NCBI GenBank assembly: GCA_040901495.1
Contig: JBBDYO010000047.1
Location: 53,841 to 117,840, forward strand
Source: VRUE01 sp040901495
Lineage (GTDB): Bacteria; Actinomycetota; Thermoleophilia; Solirubrobacterales; 70-9
Length of the DNA stretch: 64,000 nt
Direction of reading: 5' to 3'
Below, piece after piece: positions 49,205-58,047 of this stretch (its first letter is position 1; each line of letters starts with the position of its first letter). The position numbers and the translations under genes are program-made. The notes beneath the pieces are model-generated. The model saw nothing but the letters and a program-made list of their open reading frames with translations, searched no databases and was not told the origin of the DNA.

Positions 49205-50353
49205 ATGCGCCTCGCCGTCTACACGGATTATCCGTACCACCGAATCGACGGGCGGATCTACGCCGAGCGAGCCTTCGCGATCTTCCTCGCCGGGCTGGCG
49301 CCGCACTTCGATCGCTTCACCGTGATCGGGCGCCTGGCTCCAGACACCGACCGCGGTCGCTATGCACTCGGCGAGCAGGTGGAGCTGGTTCCCCTTCCCT
49401 ACTACGCGAGGCTCAGCGAACCGCTGCCGGTGGCGCGGGCCCTGGTCGGGTCGGTCCGCAGCTACTGGAAGGCACTCGCGGATATCGACTGCATCTGGCT
49501 GCTGGGGCCGCATCCGATCGCCTTCCTGTTCGCCGCACTCGCCAAGCTGCGAGGCAAGCAGGTGATTCTCGGCGTACGGCAAGACTTCCCCGAATATGTG
49601 CGTAACCGCCATCCGCACCGCAGGCTTCTGCGCGCCTCGGCGATCGCGTTCGAGTCCGCCTTCCAGTTTCTGGGCAGGTTCTGCTCGGTGGTGGTCGTTG
49701 GCCCCAAGCTGACCGGCGACTACCGACACTCGCGCCGCCTCCTGCAGCTCGCCGTGTCGCTGGTCGACGAGGCCGACGTCGTCTCGCCGGCCTCGCGGCA
49801 GCGTGACTACGACGGCACGCTCAAGGTCCTAAGCGTCGGCCGCCTGGATCGTGAGAAGAACCCGCTCCTGCTTGCCGATGTCCTGGCGGCGCTAAACCGC
49901 GAGGACCCCAACCGCTGGCGACTGGTGGTCTGCGGCGAGGGCTCGATGGAGGATGAGCTCAGCGAACGGCTCGATGAGCTGGGAGTCAGGGACTCTGCCG
50001 AACTCCGAGGCTACGTCGCCCATGAGGAGCTGAAGGAGCTCTACTCCGAATGCCACATGCTCCTGCACGTTTCCTGGACCGAGGGCCTGCCACAGGTCCT
50101 CTTTGAGGCGTTCGCCGCCGCGACGCCGGTGGTTGCGACCGACGTCGGTGGGATCCGGGAGGCGACCGAGAGCGCCGTGTCGCTGATCCCGCCCGGCGAC
50201 CGCGACGCCGCGGCAGAGGCCCTGCGGAGATTGGCCAACGACCCCCACCTGCGAGAGCAACTCGCCCTCGCCGGCCATGCAATCGTCGCCTCAATGACGC
50301 TCCAAGAGGAGACGTCGCGCCTCGCCGGGTTCCTATCCGGCGGCGGTCAATGA
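49205..50353 (+). CDS. family 4 glycosyltransferase
   Basis: A 382-residue GT-B enzyme: MRLAVYTDYPYHRIDGRIYAERAFAIFLAGLAPHF, LLGPHPIAFLFAALAKLRGKQVILGVRQD, LKVLSVGRLDREKNPLLLADVLAAL and LLHVSWTEGLPQVLFEAFAAATPVVATDVGGI. The ATG at 49205 was chosen because it begins the first beta strand. It overlaps the end of the following minus-strand membrane gene by 21 bases. Confidence 0.88.
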   Translation: MRLAVYTDYPYHRIDGRIYAERAFAIFLAGLAPHFDRFTVIGRLAPDTDRGRYALGEQVELVPLPYYARLSEPLPVARALVGSVRSYWKALADIDCIWLLGPHPIAFLFAALAKLRGKQVILGVRQDFPEYVRNRHPHRRLLRASAIAFESAFQFLGRFCSVVVVGPKLTGDYRHSRRLLQLAVSLVDEADVVSPASRQRDYDGTLKVLSVGRLDREKNPLLLADVLAALNREDPNRWRLVVCGEGSMEDELSERLDELGVRDSAELRGYVAHEELKELYSECHMLLHVSWTEGLPQVLFEAFAAATPVVATDVGGIREATESAVSLIPPGDRDAAAEALRRLANDPHLREQLALAGHAIVASMTLQEETSRLAGFLSGGGQ

Positions 50354-51478
50354 GATGCGCTCCCGCCTGTAGGCAAGAAGCCGCTCCGCGAGCAGGGCAA
50401 CCCCGACCGCGACCGACGGCACGAACACCAGCTCCAAGCGCAGCGCGGTGTAGTTGACCGCGAGCGCGACCGTCAGGGCCGCCCCGATCGCGCTGCCGAT
50501 GGCGAGTGTCTCCAGCGGTTGCCGCCGCGTGCCAGAGACGAGCAGCGCGATCAGCCCGGCGATGGCGATCGCGCCCATCGCGAAAACAAGAACCGGGACG
50601 CCGGTATGGAGGGGAAAAGCGATATCGGACCGCACAACCGACAAGAGCCCAGATGGGTACTCGCCGATAATCGCGCCCCAGGTGGTGTCAGGGGGAACTC
50701 GGAAATCGTTCAGCGCATACGCCAGGCTGTCCCGCACCGGAACCGAAAAGATCAGCGGCGCGGGAAGCGAGGCGAGGACCCCGGACCCGAGGAGCACCGC
50801 CATCCTCCGAGAACGCTCACGGAAAGCGAGCAGCGCCGTCGCCGTAAGCAGCACCAGGGTTGCATCGCGGGTGAACGAGAGCATCAGCACGACGAGGACC
50901 CAGACCGGCAACCACCGCAAACCGCCGTCTCTCGCCTTCAAGGCCACGATCAGACCAACGATCAGCAATGCCAGGCCCCACGAGTCGGTGCTGGGATGCG
51001 GAGCGAGCACGAAAAGGGGCGGCAGCAGGGCGCAGAAGGCGCTGCTCGCCGCGGCCACCTCCGGCGCGAAGCGCCTGCGCAGAAGCAGGTAGAGGAGCGC
51101 GGGCAGCAACGCAAAGGCAAACAGCGACACCAACTCGAGACTGCGTGTACCGGCAATCGGGGCGATCAGTGCCGCCATCACAGGGACCGTCCAGCGTCGT
51201 TCGTAGAAGCGTGAGCTGTACTCGACCCAGCGCGGGTTGTCGACACCCCTCAACCGCATCGGCTGGTCCCGCTCTTCCTGCTTCAGTGGCTCGGCCAAGT
51301 CGCTTTCGAAGACGCTCTCCATCGCGGCGTCGCGACTCATCCCTTGCACCTGGCGCTTCTGCACCTCGTAGAACAGCCCGTCCGGCGTCCATTGGACAGC
51401 CGAGAAAGCGTGTGGCAGGGCGAACAGCAAACCGAGCAGGAGCAACAGCCCGAGGCAGATGAGCTCTTTGCGTCGCAC
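50333..51478 (-). CDS. polytopic membrane protein, possibly GT-C-like
   Basis: A 381-residue protein with about ten membrane helices. The first extracytoplasmic loop is long and polar (residues 28-95: WTPDGLFYEVQKRQVQGMSRDAAMESVFESDLAEPLKQEERDQPMRLRGVDNPRWVEYSSRFYERRWTVPVM). That loop-plus-helices architecture recalls GT-C glycosyltransferases or related envelope proteins, but I see no clear D-D/E catalytic signature. It is followed by the GT14 gene, 2 bases away. Confidence 0.65.
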   Translation of the reverse strand: MRRKELICLGLLLLLGLLFALPHAFSAVQWTPDGLFYEVQKRQVQGMSRDAAMESVFESDLAEPLKQEERDQPMRLRGVDNPRWVEYSSRFYERRWTVPVMAALIAPIAGTRSLELVSLFAFALLPALLYLLLRRRFAPEVAAASSAFCALLPPLFVLAPHPSTDSWGLALLIVGLIVALKARDGGLRWLPVWVLVVLMLSFTRDATLVLLTATALLAFRERSRRMAVLLGSGVLASLPAPLIFSVPVRDSLAYALNDFRVPPDTTWGAIIGEYPSGLLSVVRSDIAFPLHTGVPVLVFAMGAIAIAGLIALLVSGTRRQPLETLAIGSAIGAALTVALAVNYTALRLELVFVPSVAVGVALLAERLLAYRRERISLTAAG

Positions 51479-51480
51479 GT

Positions 51481-52362
51481 TTAGGGCAGGGGCTCGGCGG
51501 AGTTGAGTTTGAGCTGCTCGTCGATCGCGTCAAAGACCCCGGGGTCGCGCTCGCTGTCGAACTTGCGCGCGAACAACGCCGGCGAGGCAAGCATCTCGTC
51601 GAGGTCCCCCAGCCCAAGCAGGTCAGGGTGGTTGGCGCCATCCTGCCAGCGAGCAAAGAGCAGATTGTCGTTGACCACCGAATCGCGCAGGGGCGAGTTC
51701 ATCAACACGGTTTGGAAGAGAAGCTCATCGGCGTTGCTCGTGCGTCGGAAGTATCCGATCGTCCGCCGGTCGCTCCTAAGTAGATGCTGTAGGTGCTGCC
51801 GGTGCGGGCGCCCGAGCATCCAGTTCGCCGCGCCCCCGTATGGCTTCCAGTCATGGGGAATGCGCCTCCTCAGGGGCGTTTTCACCAATCCGCGGCGGGG
51901 CAGTCTCACATAAATGCGCTCCAGCCGATCGAGGCCGCCGCGCTGGGTCGGCCACCAATCCATGTTTGGGAGGGACGAGTGCAGGACGTAGGCCAGCTCA
52001 GACTCCGCCGAGAGCCTGCTCGCGATCTCCTCTGGGCTCTTGATCGGATAGTCCTGACCGGTGCTGAGCACGGTGTGGCCGGGGTCGAGGCCCAAGTCGC
52101 CGAGGGCCAGCAGCGCCCGCAGGGCGACCTCGGTTTGCGAGAAGTGGGCCCAGTGGACTCGCTGGGGCTTGAGGAAGTGGCAAGCCTCCACCCCCTCGGT
52201 GCCTTCCCTCACGGCCCGTTCGACCGCGGCGCCTGCCTTGCGATCGATGTGGATCAGGAAAGCCGTTCCCGGCACCGCGAGGCGACGGACCAGGCGCGCC
52301 ACCTGACCGGGGTTCTTGTGCGCGACGACGATGTAGGCGACGCGCGGCCTGCTAGGAGCCAT
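51481..52362 (-). CDS. core-2/I-branching beta-1,6-N-acetylglucosaminyltransferase-like (GT14)
   Basis: A 293-residue enzyme. It opens RVAYIVVAHKNPGQVARLVRRL, continues FLIHIDRKAGAAVERAV and RVHWAHFSQTEVALRALLAL, with HTVLSTGQDYPIKSPEEI and YGGAANWMLGRPHRQHL, matching the GT14 branching-enzyme family. ATG 52362 fits; upstream reading overlaps the following glycosyltransferase gene by 11 bases. It would add branching GlcNAc-like sugars. Confidence 0.8.
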   Translation of the reverse strand: MAPSRPRVAYIVVAHKNPGQVARLVRRLAVPGTAFLIHIDRKAGAAVERAVREGTEGVEACHFLKPQRVHWAHFSQTEVALRALLALGDLGLDPGHTVLSTGQDYPIKSPEEIASRLSAESELAYVLHSSLPNMDWWPTQRGGLDRLERIYVRLPRRGLVKTPLRRRIPHDWKPYGGAANWMLGRPHRQHLQHLLRSDRRTIGYFRRTSNADELLFQTVLMNSPLRDSVVNDNLLFARWQDGANHPDLLGLGDLDEMLASPALFARKFDSERDPGVFDAIDEQLKLNSAEPLP

Positions 52363-53590
52363 GCTCCGCTCTCCGGCCAGCCGCCACGACGCCTTCAAGG
52401 ATCTTCTCGAAACGATCGACTCCGTCCTCGCGCCTGTGGTTGCGGGCAAAGGCGCGGCCGTTTTCAGAGAGGCGGGCGCAAAGCTCGTTGTCATCCCGCA
52501 GACGGCGCACGGCATCGGCGAGCGCAACCGCGTTCTCCGGCGGGATGCAGAGCGCGGCGTCGCTCTCGGTCGCGAGCCGGGCCGGCTCTCCGGCCGCCGA
52601 AACGACAACCGGGCGACCGATCGCGCAGCAATCGAACAGCTTGGATGGAACGAACTTGGCCAGCTCTGGAGCCCTTCCAAGCGGCACAAGCGAGGCATCC
52701 GATGCTCGCAGGTAGCGCGCCGCGAGCTCGGGGGCCACGACGCCGCGGAACACCACCCTGCCCGGTGGAAGCTTGGCAGCCTGCTCGCGGACGCTCTCCA
52801 GCCGCGGCCCGGAGCCGACCAGCTGAAGCTGAAAATCATCGTCGAGGAGCCCAGCGGCCTCAATAACGGCCTCCATCCCCTGCGCAATGCCGATGTTGCC
52901 GGCGTAGGTGAGGACAAAGCGGTCATCGGGCATCGCAAGCGACGCGCGATCTGCCTCTTGCCCCCCCGCCTCGATCCAAGCGTCGGTGGTGCCATTGGGG
53001 ATGATCTGCACCTTCTCGGGGTTGGCTACCTTCGCCTCAATGCCTTGGCGGAAGGGCTCGGTCACCGTGACGATCGCCGCGGCAGACGCGTACAGCTTTC
53101 TCTCCAGGCGCTCCAAGGCGCCGACCACTCGAGGATTTGTCAGCTCGCCGAGGGCCACTGCGGCCTCCGGCCACGGGTCTCGGACATCCATCACCCACGG
53201 CACTCGGCGCAGGCGCGCCACCGCCATCGCCGCGGCCGCGGCCGGGAGCGGCGGCGTGTAAACCAGGACGACGGCGGGCGGCCGGCCGGCGGCCCCTGCC
53301 AAGGTCGCCATCAGCGTATAGCTGCCATAGAAGAGAATTCGCGTGCGCTGAGTCTTTTCCGGCGAGGTCTTGACCCATACGTATCGCGCCGAAAAGCCGT
53401 CGACCTGTCGCCGCTGAAACGCGTGACCCCGGTAGTCGTCCCTGACTATTCCCTCGGGATGGTTGGGGATCTCGCAGATCACCTCCACCTCGTGCCCGCG
53501 CGCGGCCAGCCCCTCGGCGAGCGACTGCAGGCGCGCGCTCGCCGCTGTCACCTCAGGGGTGAAGTATTGGGTCAGCAGGAGGATGCGCAA
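52352..53590 (-). CDS. family 4 glycosyltransferase (WbuB-like)
   Basis: A 412-residue GT-B enzyme: MRILLLTQYFTPEVTAASARLQSLAEGLAARGHEVEVICEIPNHPEG, VPWVMDVRDPWPEAAVALGELTNPRVVGALERLERKLYASAAAIVTVTEPFRQ, QIIPNGTTDAWIEAGG, and a C-terminal SKLFDCCAIGRPVVVSAAGEPARLA. The first motif and the DVRDPWPE block match the WbuB/WcaI-like fucosamine transferases. Donor not determined. Confidence 0.85.
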   Translation of the reverse strand: MRILLLTQYFTPEVTAASARLQSLAEGLAARGHEVEVICEIPNHPEGIVRDDYRGHAFQRRQVDGFSARYVWVKTSPEKTQRTRILFYGSYTLMATLAGAAGRPPAVVLVYTPPLPAAAAAMAVARLRRVPWVMDVRDPWPEAAVALGELTNPRVVGALERLERKLYASAAAIVTVTEPFRQGIEAKVANPEKVQIIPNGTTDAWIEAGGQEADRASLAMPDDRFVLTYAGNIGIAQGMEAVIEAAGLLDDDFQLQLVGSGPRLESVREQAAKLPPGRVVFRGVVAPELAARYLRASDASLVPLGRAPELAKFVPSKLFDCCAIGRPVVVSAAGEPARLATESDAALCIPPENAVALADAVRRLRDDNELCARLSENGRAFARNHRREDGVDRFEKILEGVVAAGRRAEHGS

Positions 53591-53593
53591 CGA

Positions 53594-56500
53594 CTACCGA
53601 GCCCTGCGATGCGGGTGTGCGACGCCGTAGATGGCCCAAAGCATCGCCGGCTTGCCGGCTGCCACAAGCTGGCGACGCTTGCCTCGATTCGACCAACGCC
53701 GGAAGTGGAGATGCCGACCGCGTCGCATTGCATGGCGAGGAGCGGTGACCCAGACGCCTTTCGCGGAGTCGATTTCCAAGTCAAACGGCGCCCTCCTCTT
53801 CACGCGGTCAACTCGGAGCTCAACGCCCGCCGGCTTGGACCGCAAGTGAAAGGTAAGCCGCTTGGCCTCAGGAAACGGAGTGGGGCTGGGCTGGATGGGA
53901 CCCGGCTGCAAGATGCCGCCGGGGCACACGGTCACCGCCACCGTGGCCTGAGAACCGCCATTCAGCGTGTAGGCAAAGGAGTCCAGCCCGCAGTAGCCGA
54001 TGACAGGTGAATAGGTGAGGCTGGCGCCTCCGCCGATTATGGCAACGGTGCCATGGGCGCCGTTTGACTTCGAGACCACCGACTTGGACCCGCCGTCGAC
54101 ATCGATGTCGTTCGCAAGGACGTCGATAGCGGTGGGCAAAGCGTCTTTTGAGACCGTGGCGGAATCGTTGACGGCAACGGGCAGGTCGTCGACACAGGTG
54201 ACGATGACCGAGACAGTGGCAACCGAGCCGCCGTTCAGTTTGTAGGTGAAGTCATCCGGGGTCGTGCCAGGGGGGTCGTTGCAGTAATTGGGGTTGGGCT
54301 CGTAAGTGAGGCCCGTGCCCCCGCCCGTGATCGCTACGGCGCCGCTGGTCGGTTGGGTCACCGATTTGATCGACTTCGGGCCACCGTCGAGATCGGAGTC
54401 GTTGGCGAGGACGTCGATAGCGGTAGCGGGATCCTCCTCGGCCAGGGTGACTTGATCATCAGCCGCCGTGGGAGGGTCATTCAACTCATAGCTCGCCACT
54501 AATTGCATCGATTCGGTTGTACTGATCGTGTGTGCCCGAGCGCCCCCGTCAGACCATTCATCGAATTCGTACGTGGATTCTCCGATCGTCACCATGGCGG
54601 GTGCTGAAACATTTGCGCTACTACCGGAGATGATCAGCCCATCGAACGGACTGGTCTGCGTATCGCCGTTGAATGTGAGCGCAATACCGGGTGGATCGGA
54701 TTCCATTTCCACGGTGAGGATCTCCGGGAACAGCTCCTTCGAAACCCGCGCTGAAAGGCCGCGCTCATCGCGGACCGTCAGGGTCAAGGCCAGGTGCGAC
54801 GGGTACTCGTGCGGCGGCGCGACTATCTCCCCACCTGCCACGTCGGTGAACGAGGTGTAGGGGTGCGAATGGCAGAGGGTCACCGACGGGCAGTGCTTGA
54901 TCGTCACATCCCAGTAGAACCTGGGCGTTTCGCCGTCTGGATCGGTCGCGGTCGCCGAAAAAGGAATTGTGTCCCCAACCGTCCACTCCGCTTCACTGAC
55001 GTCGACGTCGGGTTCGGGCGGGCCCAGGTCGTCCGGGTAAACGGTCAGACGTGCTTCGTCGATGTTGTTCTCCTCATCGATGACTCGCACAGCGACGGTC
55101 ACGTTCTCTTCTCCTTCGTAGTCACCCTCAACCACAGGGAGGTCTGGGCCGGTGAAGACCCCATCCCCATCGAGATCCCACGAGTAGCTCAGATCTTCGC
55201 CCTCAGCGTCAGAGGAGCCCGAAGCGTCGAACTCGATCTCCAGTGGTTCAACGGGACTGGCGGGACCAAAGGTCTTGTCTGCCTCGATCCTCGCCACTGG
55301 GGGCGGGCCGTTTGAGAAGTAGCGGACACGCTCGATGCTGTCATCGAAGATATTTGGGAGGTAGAGAGCACCCTCGGGCCCGAGGGTGATGTCAACGGGT
55401 GTGAACAATTCGCCTTCGGACTCGCGGCTAGTGAAGCTGACGATGGTGGACGGATCCGGCACGCCATCGCCATCCGCGAACATCGCCCAAACGCACCCGC
55501 GAGAGGCGTCCGCAATGAAGAGGGCCCCGTTATAGGAGGCAGGGAAGTCGTCACCGGACGGTGACATGGACGGCTGATAGAAGGCCAGGCCCGAGGTCGA
55601 GGCGCCATTGTCAAATTCACACCCGTCACCGGGGAAGATCTGTGCTTCGCCGTGGATGTAGCGGAAGAAGGGCCCTGTAACCGAGGGCGTGGCTTCGTCG
55701 TAGAGCGATTGGCACAGAGGTGCTTTGTCGTCTTCGGCCAGTTGCGGCCATTGTGGGGACAATTCGCCGCCCTCATAGCAGGGCCAGCCGAAATTGAGGG
55801 GCGCCTGCCCAGGCACCGGCGGTGAGGTCGCGCGATTGAGCTCCTCCCAGCTGAACCAGCCGACGTCGCCGATGTAGAGGTCGTTGGTACCCGGCCGCAG
55901 CTCGAAGCGGAACGGGTTCCTCAACCCATAGAGAAGGATCCTGCGGGCGCTGACATCCGGGCCATCAATCAGCGGGTTGCCCGGTTTAGGCGCGCCCGTT
56001 TCTCGATCGATGCGGATGATCGAGCCGCTGTATCCGGTCGGGTCCTGCGGGCTTTCCGGCGTGCGTAGGTCTTGGCTCCGCAGCGAGCCGCCAGCGTCTT
56101 CAGGGTCGTTGCAAACGTTCCCAAACTGACCGTTGTCCGCAACCTCCCAAGCAGCCCCCTCGCCACCGCCGGCAAGAAGGGCGCCTGTGGAATCGAACTC
56201 GATATCGCCTATCGAGTGGGTAAGGGATTGCTGGCACCAGTCTTCGACCAGTACCTGCTGGGGTGGGTTGAGGGAACCTCCCAGCACCATCCCGTCGTTG
56301 GGATCCACCTCGAGGCGAACGATCCGCCCGCTGGCGAGACAGTCCGCGTAGGGCGGTTCATCTTCACAAGAAGTGTCGGACCCGGAGGCATCATCCACGC
56401 CGGTCGGCGCCGTGCCGCCCTTGGGGGCGTCGTGCGTGTAAGCAAGGTAGAGATACGGCTGACTTGGATATTCCGGGTCAAGCTTTAGACCTAGCAACCC

Positions 56501-56842
56501 ACGATCTTGCAACGCCATCACGTCTCTAGTGAGATCGGCTGACAGGGCAGGCGTTTTGTCGTTCACCGAGTCGAACGTCTTCACCCTGCCGTTTCGCTCG
56601 GCCACGAACATGCGCCCATTAGGAGCAAAATCGAGCGCGGTTGGAGACTGCAGTGCATTGATGAAATCGGAGGTATCGCTACTGCGGGGGATGTCGAGGG
56701 TGTCTGCCTGAAAACCCGGCGGGAGGTTCAGTGCGGACGCCTGCGACGGTGCGATCAGAGCCACGCAGGTGCACAGCAGCAAGGCGAGAATCGCCTTGCT
56801 GCGCCCAAAAATGCGGCTTTCCTGCCAAATGCTCAAGGACAA
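53594..56842 (-). CDS. giant secreted sugar-dehydrogenase-like (GSDH) protein with PKD and cadherin-like repeats
   Basis: About 1082 residues. Signal peptide near residues 14-36. Residues 40-515 form a beta-propeller resembling glucose/sorbosone dehydrogenases (SPTALDFAPNGRMFVAERNGRVKTF, RGLLGLKLDPEYPSQPYLYLAYTHD, GSIIRIDRETGAPKPGNPLIDGP, RRILLYGLRNPFRFELRPGTNDLYIGDVGWFSWEELN). PKD-type domains follow (IEFDASGSSDAEGEDLSYSWDLDGDGVF), then two cadherin-like/VCBS repeats (ATAIDVLANDSDLDGG and PTAIDVLANDIDVDGG) and a basic C-terminal tail (LHFRRWSNRGKRRQL). The first in-frame start is TTG 56842; a second TTG follows at 56836. It probably binds or oxidises sugar at the surface; PQQ dependence is family knowledge only. 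Confidence 0.8.
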   Translation of the reverse strand: MSLSIWQESRIFGRSKAILALLLCTCVALIAPSQASALNLPPGFQADTLDIPRSSDTSDFINALQSPTALDFAPNGRMFVAERNGRVKTFDSVNDKTPALSADLTRDVMALQDRGLLGLKLDPEYPSQPYLYLAYTHDAPKGGTAPTGVDDASGSDTSCEDEPPYADCLASGRIVRLEVDPNDGMVLGGSLNPPQQVLVEDWCQQSLTHSIGDIEFDSTGALLAGGGEGAAWEVADNGQFGNVCNDPEDAGGSLRSQDLRTPESPQDPTGYSGSIIRIDRETGAPKPGNPLIDGPDVSARRILLYGLRNPFRFELRPGTNDLYIGDVGWFSWEELNRATSPPVPGQAPLNFGWPCYEGGELSPQWPQLAEDDKAPLCQSLYDEATPSVTGPFFRYIHGEAQIFPGDGCEFDNGASTSGLAFYQPSMSPSGDDFPASYNGALFIADASRGCVWAMFADGDGVPDPSTIVSFTSRESEGELFTPVDITLGPEGALYLPNIFDDSIERVRYFSNGPPPVARIEADKTFGPASPVEPLEIEFDASGSSDAEGEDLSYSWDLDGDGVFTGPDLPVVEGDYEGEENVTVAVRVIDEENNIDEARLTVYPDDLGPPEPDVDVSEAEWTVGDTIPFSATATDPDGETPRFYWDVTIKHCPSVTLCHSHPYTSFTDVAGGEIVAPPHEYPSHLALTLTVRDERGLSARVSKELFPEILTVEMESDPPGIALTFNGDTQTSPFDGLIISGSSANVSAPAMVTIGESTYEFDEWSDGGARAHTISTTESMQLVASYELNDPPTAADDQVTLAEEDPATAIDVLANDSDLDGGPKSIKSVTQPTSGAVAITGGGTGLTYEPNPNYCNDPPGTTPDDFTYKLNGGSVATVSVIVTCVDDLPVAVNDSATVSKDALPTAIDVLANDIDVDGGSKSVVSKSNGAHGTVAIIGGGASLTYSPVIGYCGLDSFAYTLNGGSQATVAVTVCPGGILQPGPIQPSPTPFPEAKRLTFHLRSKPAGVELRVDRVKRRAPFDLEIDSAKGVWVTAPRHAMRRGRHLHFRRWSNRGKRRQLVAAGKPAMLWAIYGVAHPHRRAR

Positions 56843-56939
56843 CCAGTATCGGACAGGTCCTTGGAATCTTCAATGTCGAGACCAACCTCCCAGCTACACG
56901 GCCTCCTCTAGCTGCCGCGCGGGCGGGCATACTCACGGC

Positions 56940-58037
56940 GTGCGCGCCGAGCTCATCGCCGCAGCCGATCTCACGCCCCGAGAGCTGGTGCGCTGGCGTG
57001 AGCTCGCGGCACGGGCGCTTGAACCCAATCCGTTCTTCGAGCCCGAGTATGTGCTGCCGCTTGCACGCGGACTCGGCCAGGAGAAGCAGGTGCAGTTGCT
57101 GGTGGCCCACGACGGCGAGGACTGGCACGGGTGCCTTCCGGTGCATCTGGAGCCCCGCTGGCGGGGCCTGCCGATGCGCTCTGTGGCGACATGGCGTGGT
57201 CACGTCCTCTATGGCTTGCTCGGCACTCCTCTCATCCGCTCGGAGGACCCGGTTGCGGCGACCGAAGCCTTGCTCGACCAGATGCCGGGGCCAAGATCAG
57301 GTGCCGGCCTGGCCGTACTCGAGTGGGTCTCTTGCGACGGGCCGCTGGGCGACACCGTGTCCGGCCTGCTTGATCGGCGCCGGCCGGCGCCGATCAAGTT
57401 CGAGCGCTTCGAGCGCGCTGCCCTGCGACGACGAGCAGAGCCGACCTATCTGGAGGAGACCCTGAGCTCCAAGCATCGGCGCGAGCTCGGGCGCCAGCGG
57501 CGGCGCCTCGGCGAGGCCCTCGGGGGCGAGCCCACGATGGTCGAGCGCACGGGTGAGGATGCCGTCTACGAGGAGTTGATCCGCCTTGAGGCTGCCGCGA
57601 CGAAGGCGGAGCAAGGGACCGTGCTGGCGGCCACACCTGGACACGCGACTTTCTTCGTGGAGATGTGCCGCGCCTTCGACGCCCTCGGCCGGCTTCAAAT
57701 GCTCGCCTTGCAAGTCGACGGCCAAACAGTCGCGATGAAGTGCAACCTGCTTGCCGGAGATACGATCTTCCCCTTCAAGATCGCCTACGACGAGCGATGG
57801 TCCGCATGCTCGCCAGGCATTCTGTTGGAGCTTGAGATGCTCAAGTTCTTCCACGAACGAACCGAGGCACAAATGATGGATTCGTGTGCCGACGCCAACA
57901 ACGCGATGATCAATCGGCTCTGGCCCGACCGGCGGGAGCTGGGCACATTCCTCCTGCCCGCGCATGGCCTTCGGGGCCGCGCCAGGAGGCCGGCCTTGCT
58001 GGCGGCACGATCCATACGCAATCACCGCATCGCATGA
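56940..58037 (+). CDS. FemAB/GNAT-fold acyltransferase-like protein (paralog 1)
   Basis: A 365-residue member of the Acetyltransf_6 (CelD/BcsL) group. EPNPFFEPEYVLPLARGL near residue 25, the basic patch LSSKHRRELGRQRRRLGEALGG, and the second acyltransferase half (LQMLALQVDGQTVAMKCNLLAGDTIFPFKIAYDERWSACSPGILLELEMLKFFH) are visible. The GTG at 56940 is preferred; CATACT lies 6 bases upstream. Related proteins add amino acids or acyl groups to polysaccharides or peptidoglycan. Coupled genes follow. A 30-bp perfect palindrome lies inside at 57369-57398. Confidence 0.78.
   Translation: MRAELIAAADLTPRELVRWRELAARALEPNPFFEPEYVLPLARGLGQEKQVQLLVAHDGEDWHGCLPVHLEPRWRGLPMRSVATWRGHVLYGLLGTPLIRSEDPVAATEALLDQMPGPRSGAGLAVLEWVSCDGPLGDTVSGLLDRRRPAPIKFERFERAALRRRAEPTYLEETLSSKHRRELGRQRRRLGEALGGEPTMVERTGEDAVYEELIRLEAAATKAEQGTVLAATPGHATFFVEMCRAFDALGRLQMLALQVDGQTVAMKCNLLAGDTIFPFKIAYDERWSACSPGILLELEMLKFFHERTEAQMMDSCADANNAMINRLWPDRRELGTFLLPAHGLRGRARRPALLAARSIRNHRIA
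57369..57398. repeat. 30-bp perfect palindrome within coding sequence
   Basis: CTTGATCGGCGCCGG followed directly by its exact reverse complement, with no spacer. It encodes about LLDRRRPAPIKF in the GNAT protein. This stretch does not align with the two related genes. It could form a cruciform. Confidence 0.85.
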
Positions 58038-58047
58038 GAGGGAACGG

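Noticed and set aside
52361..54010. 549-codon plus-strand open frame
   Set aside because: It runs opposite a glycosyltransferase and the end of the GSDH-like gene and shows no motif.
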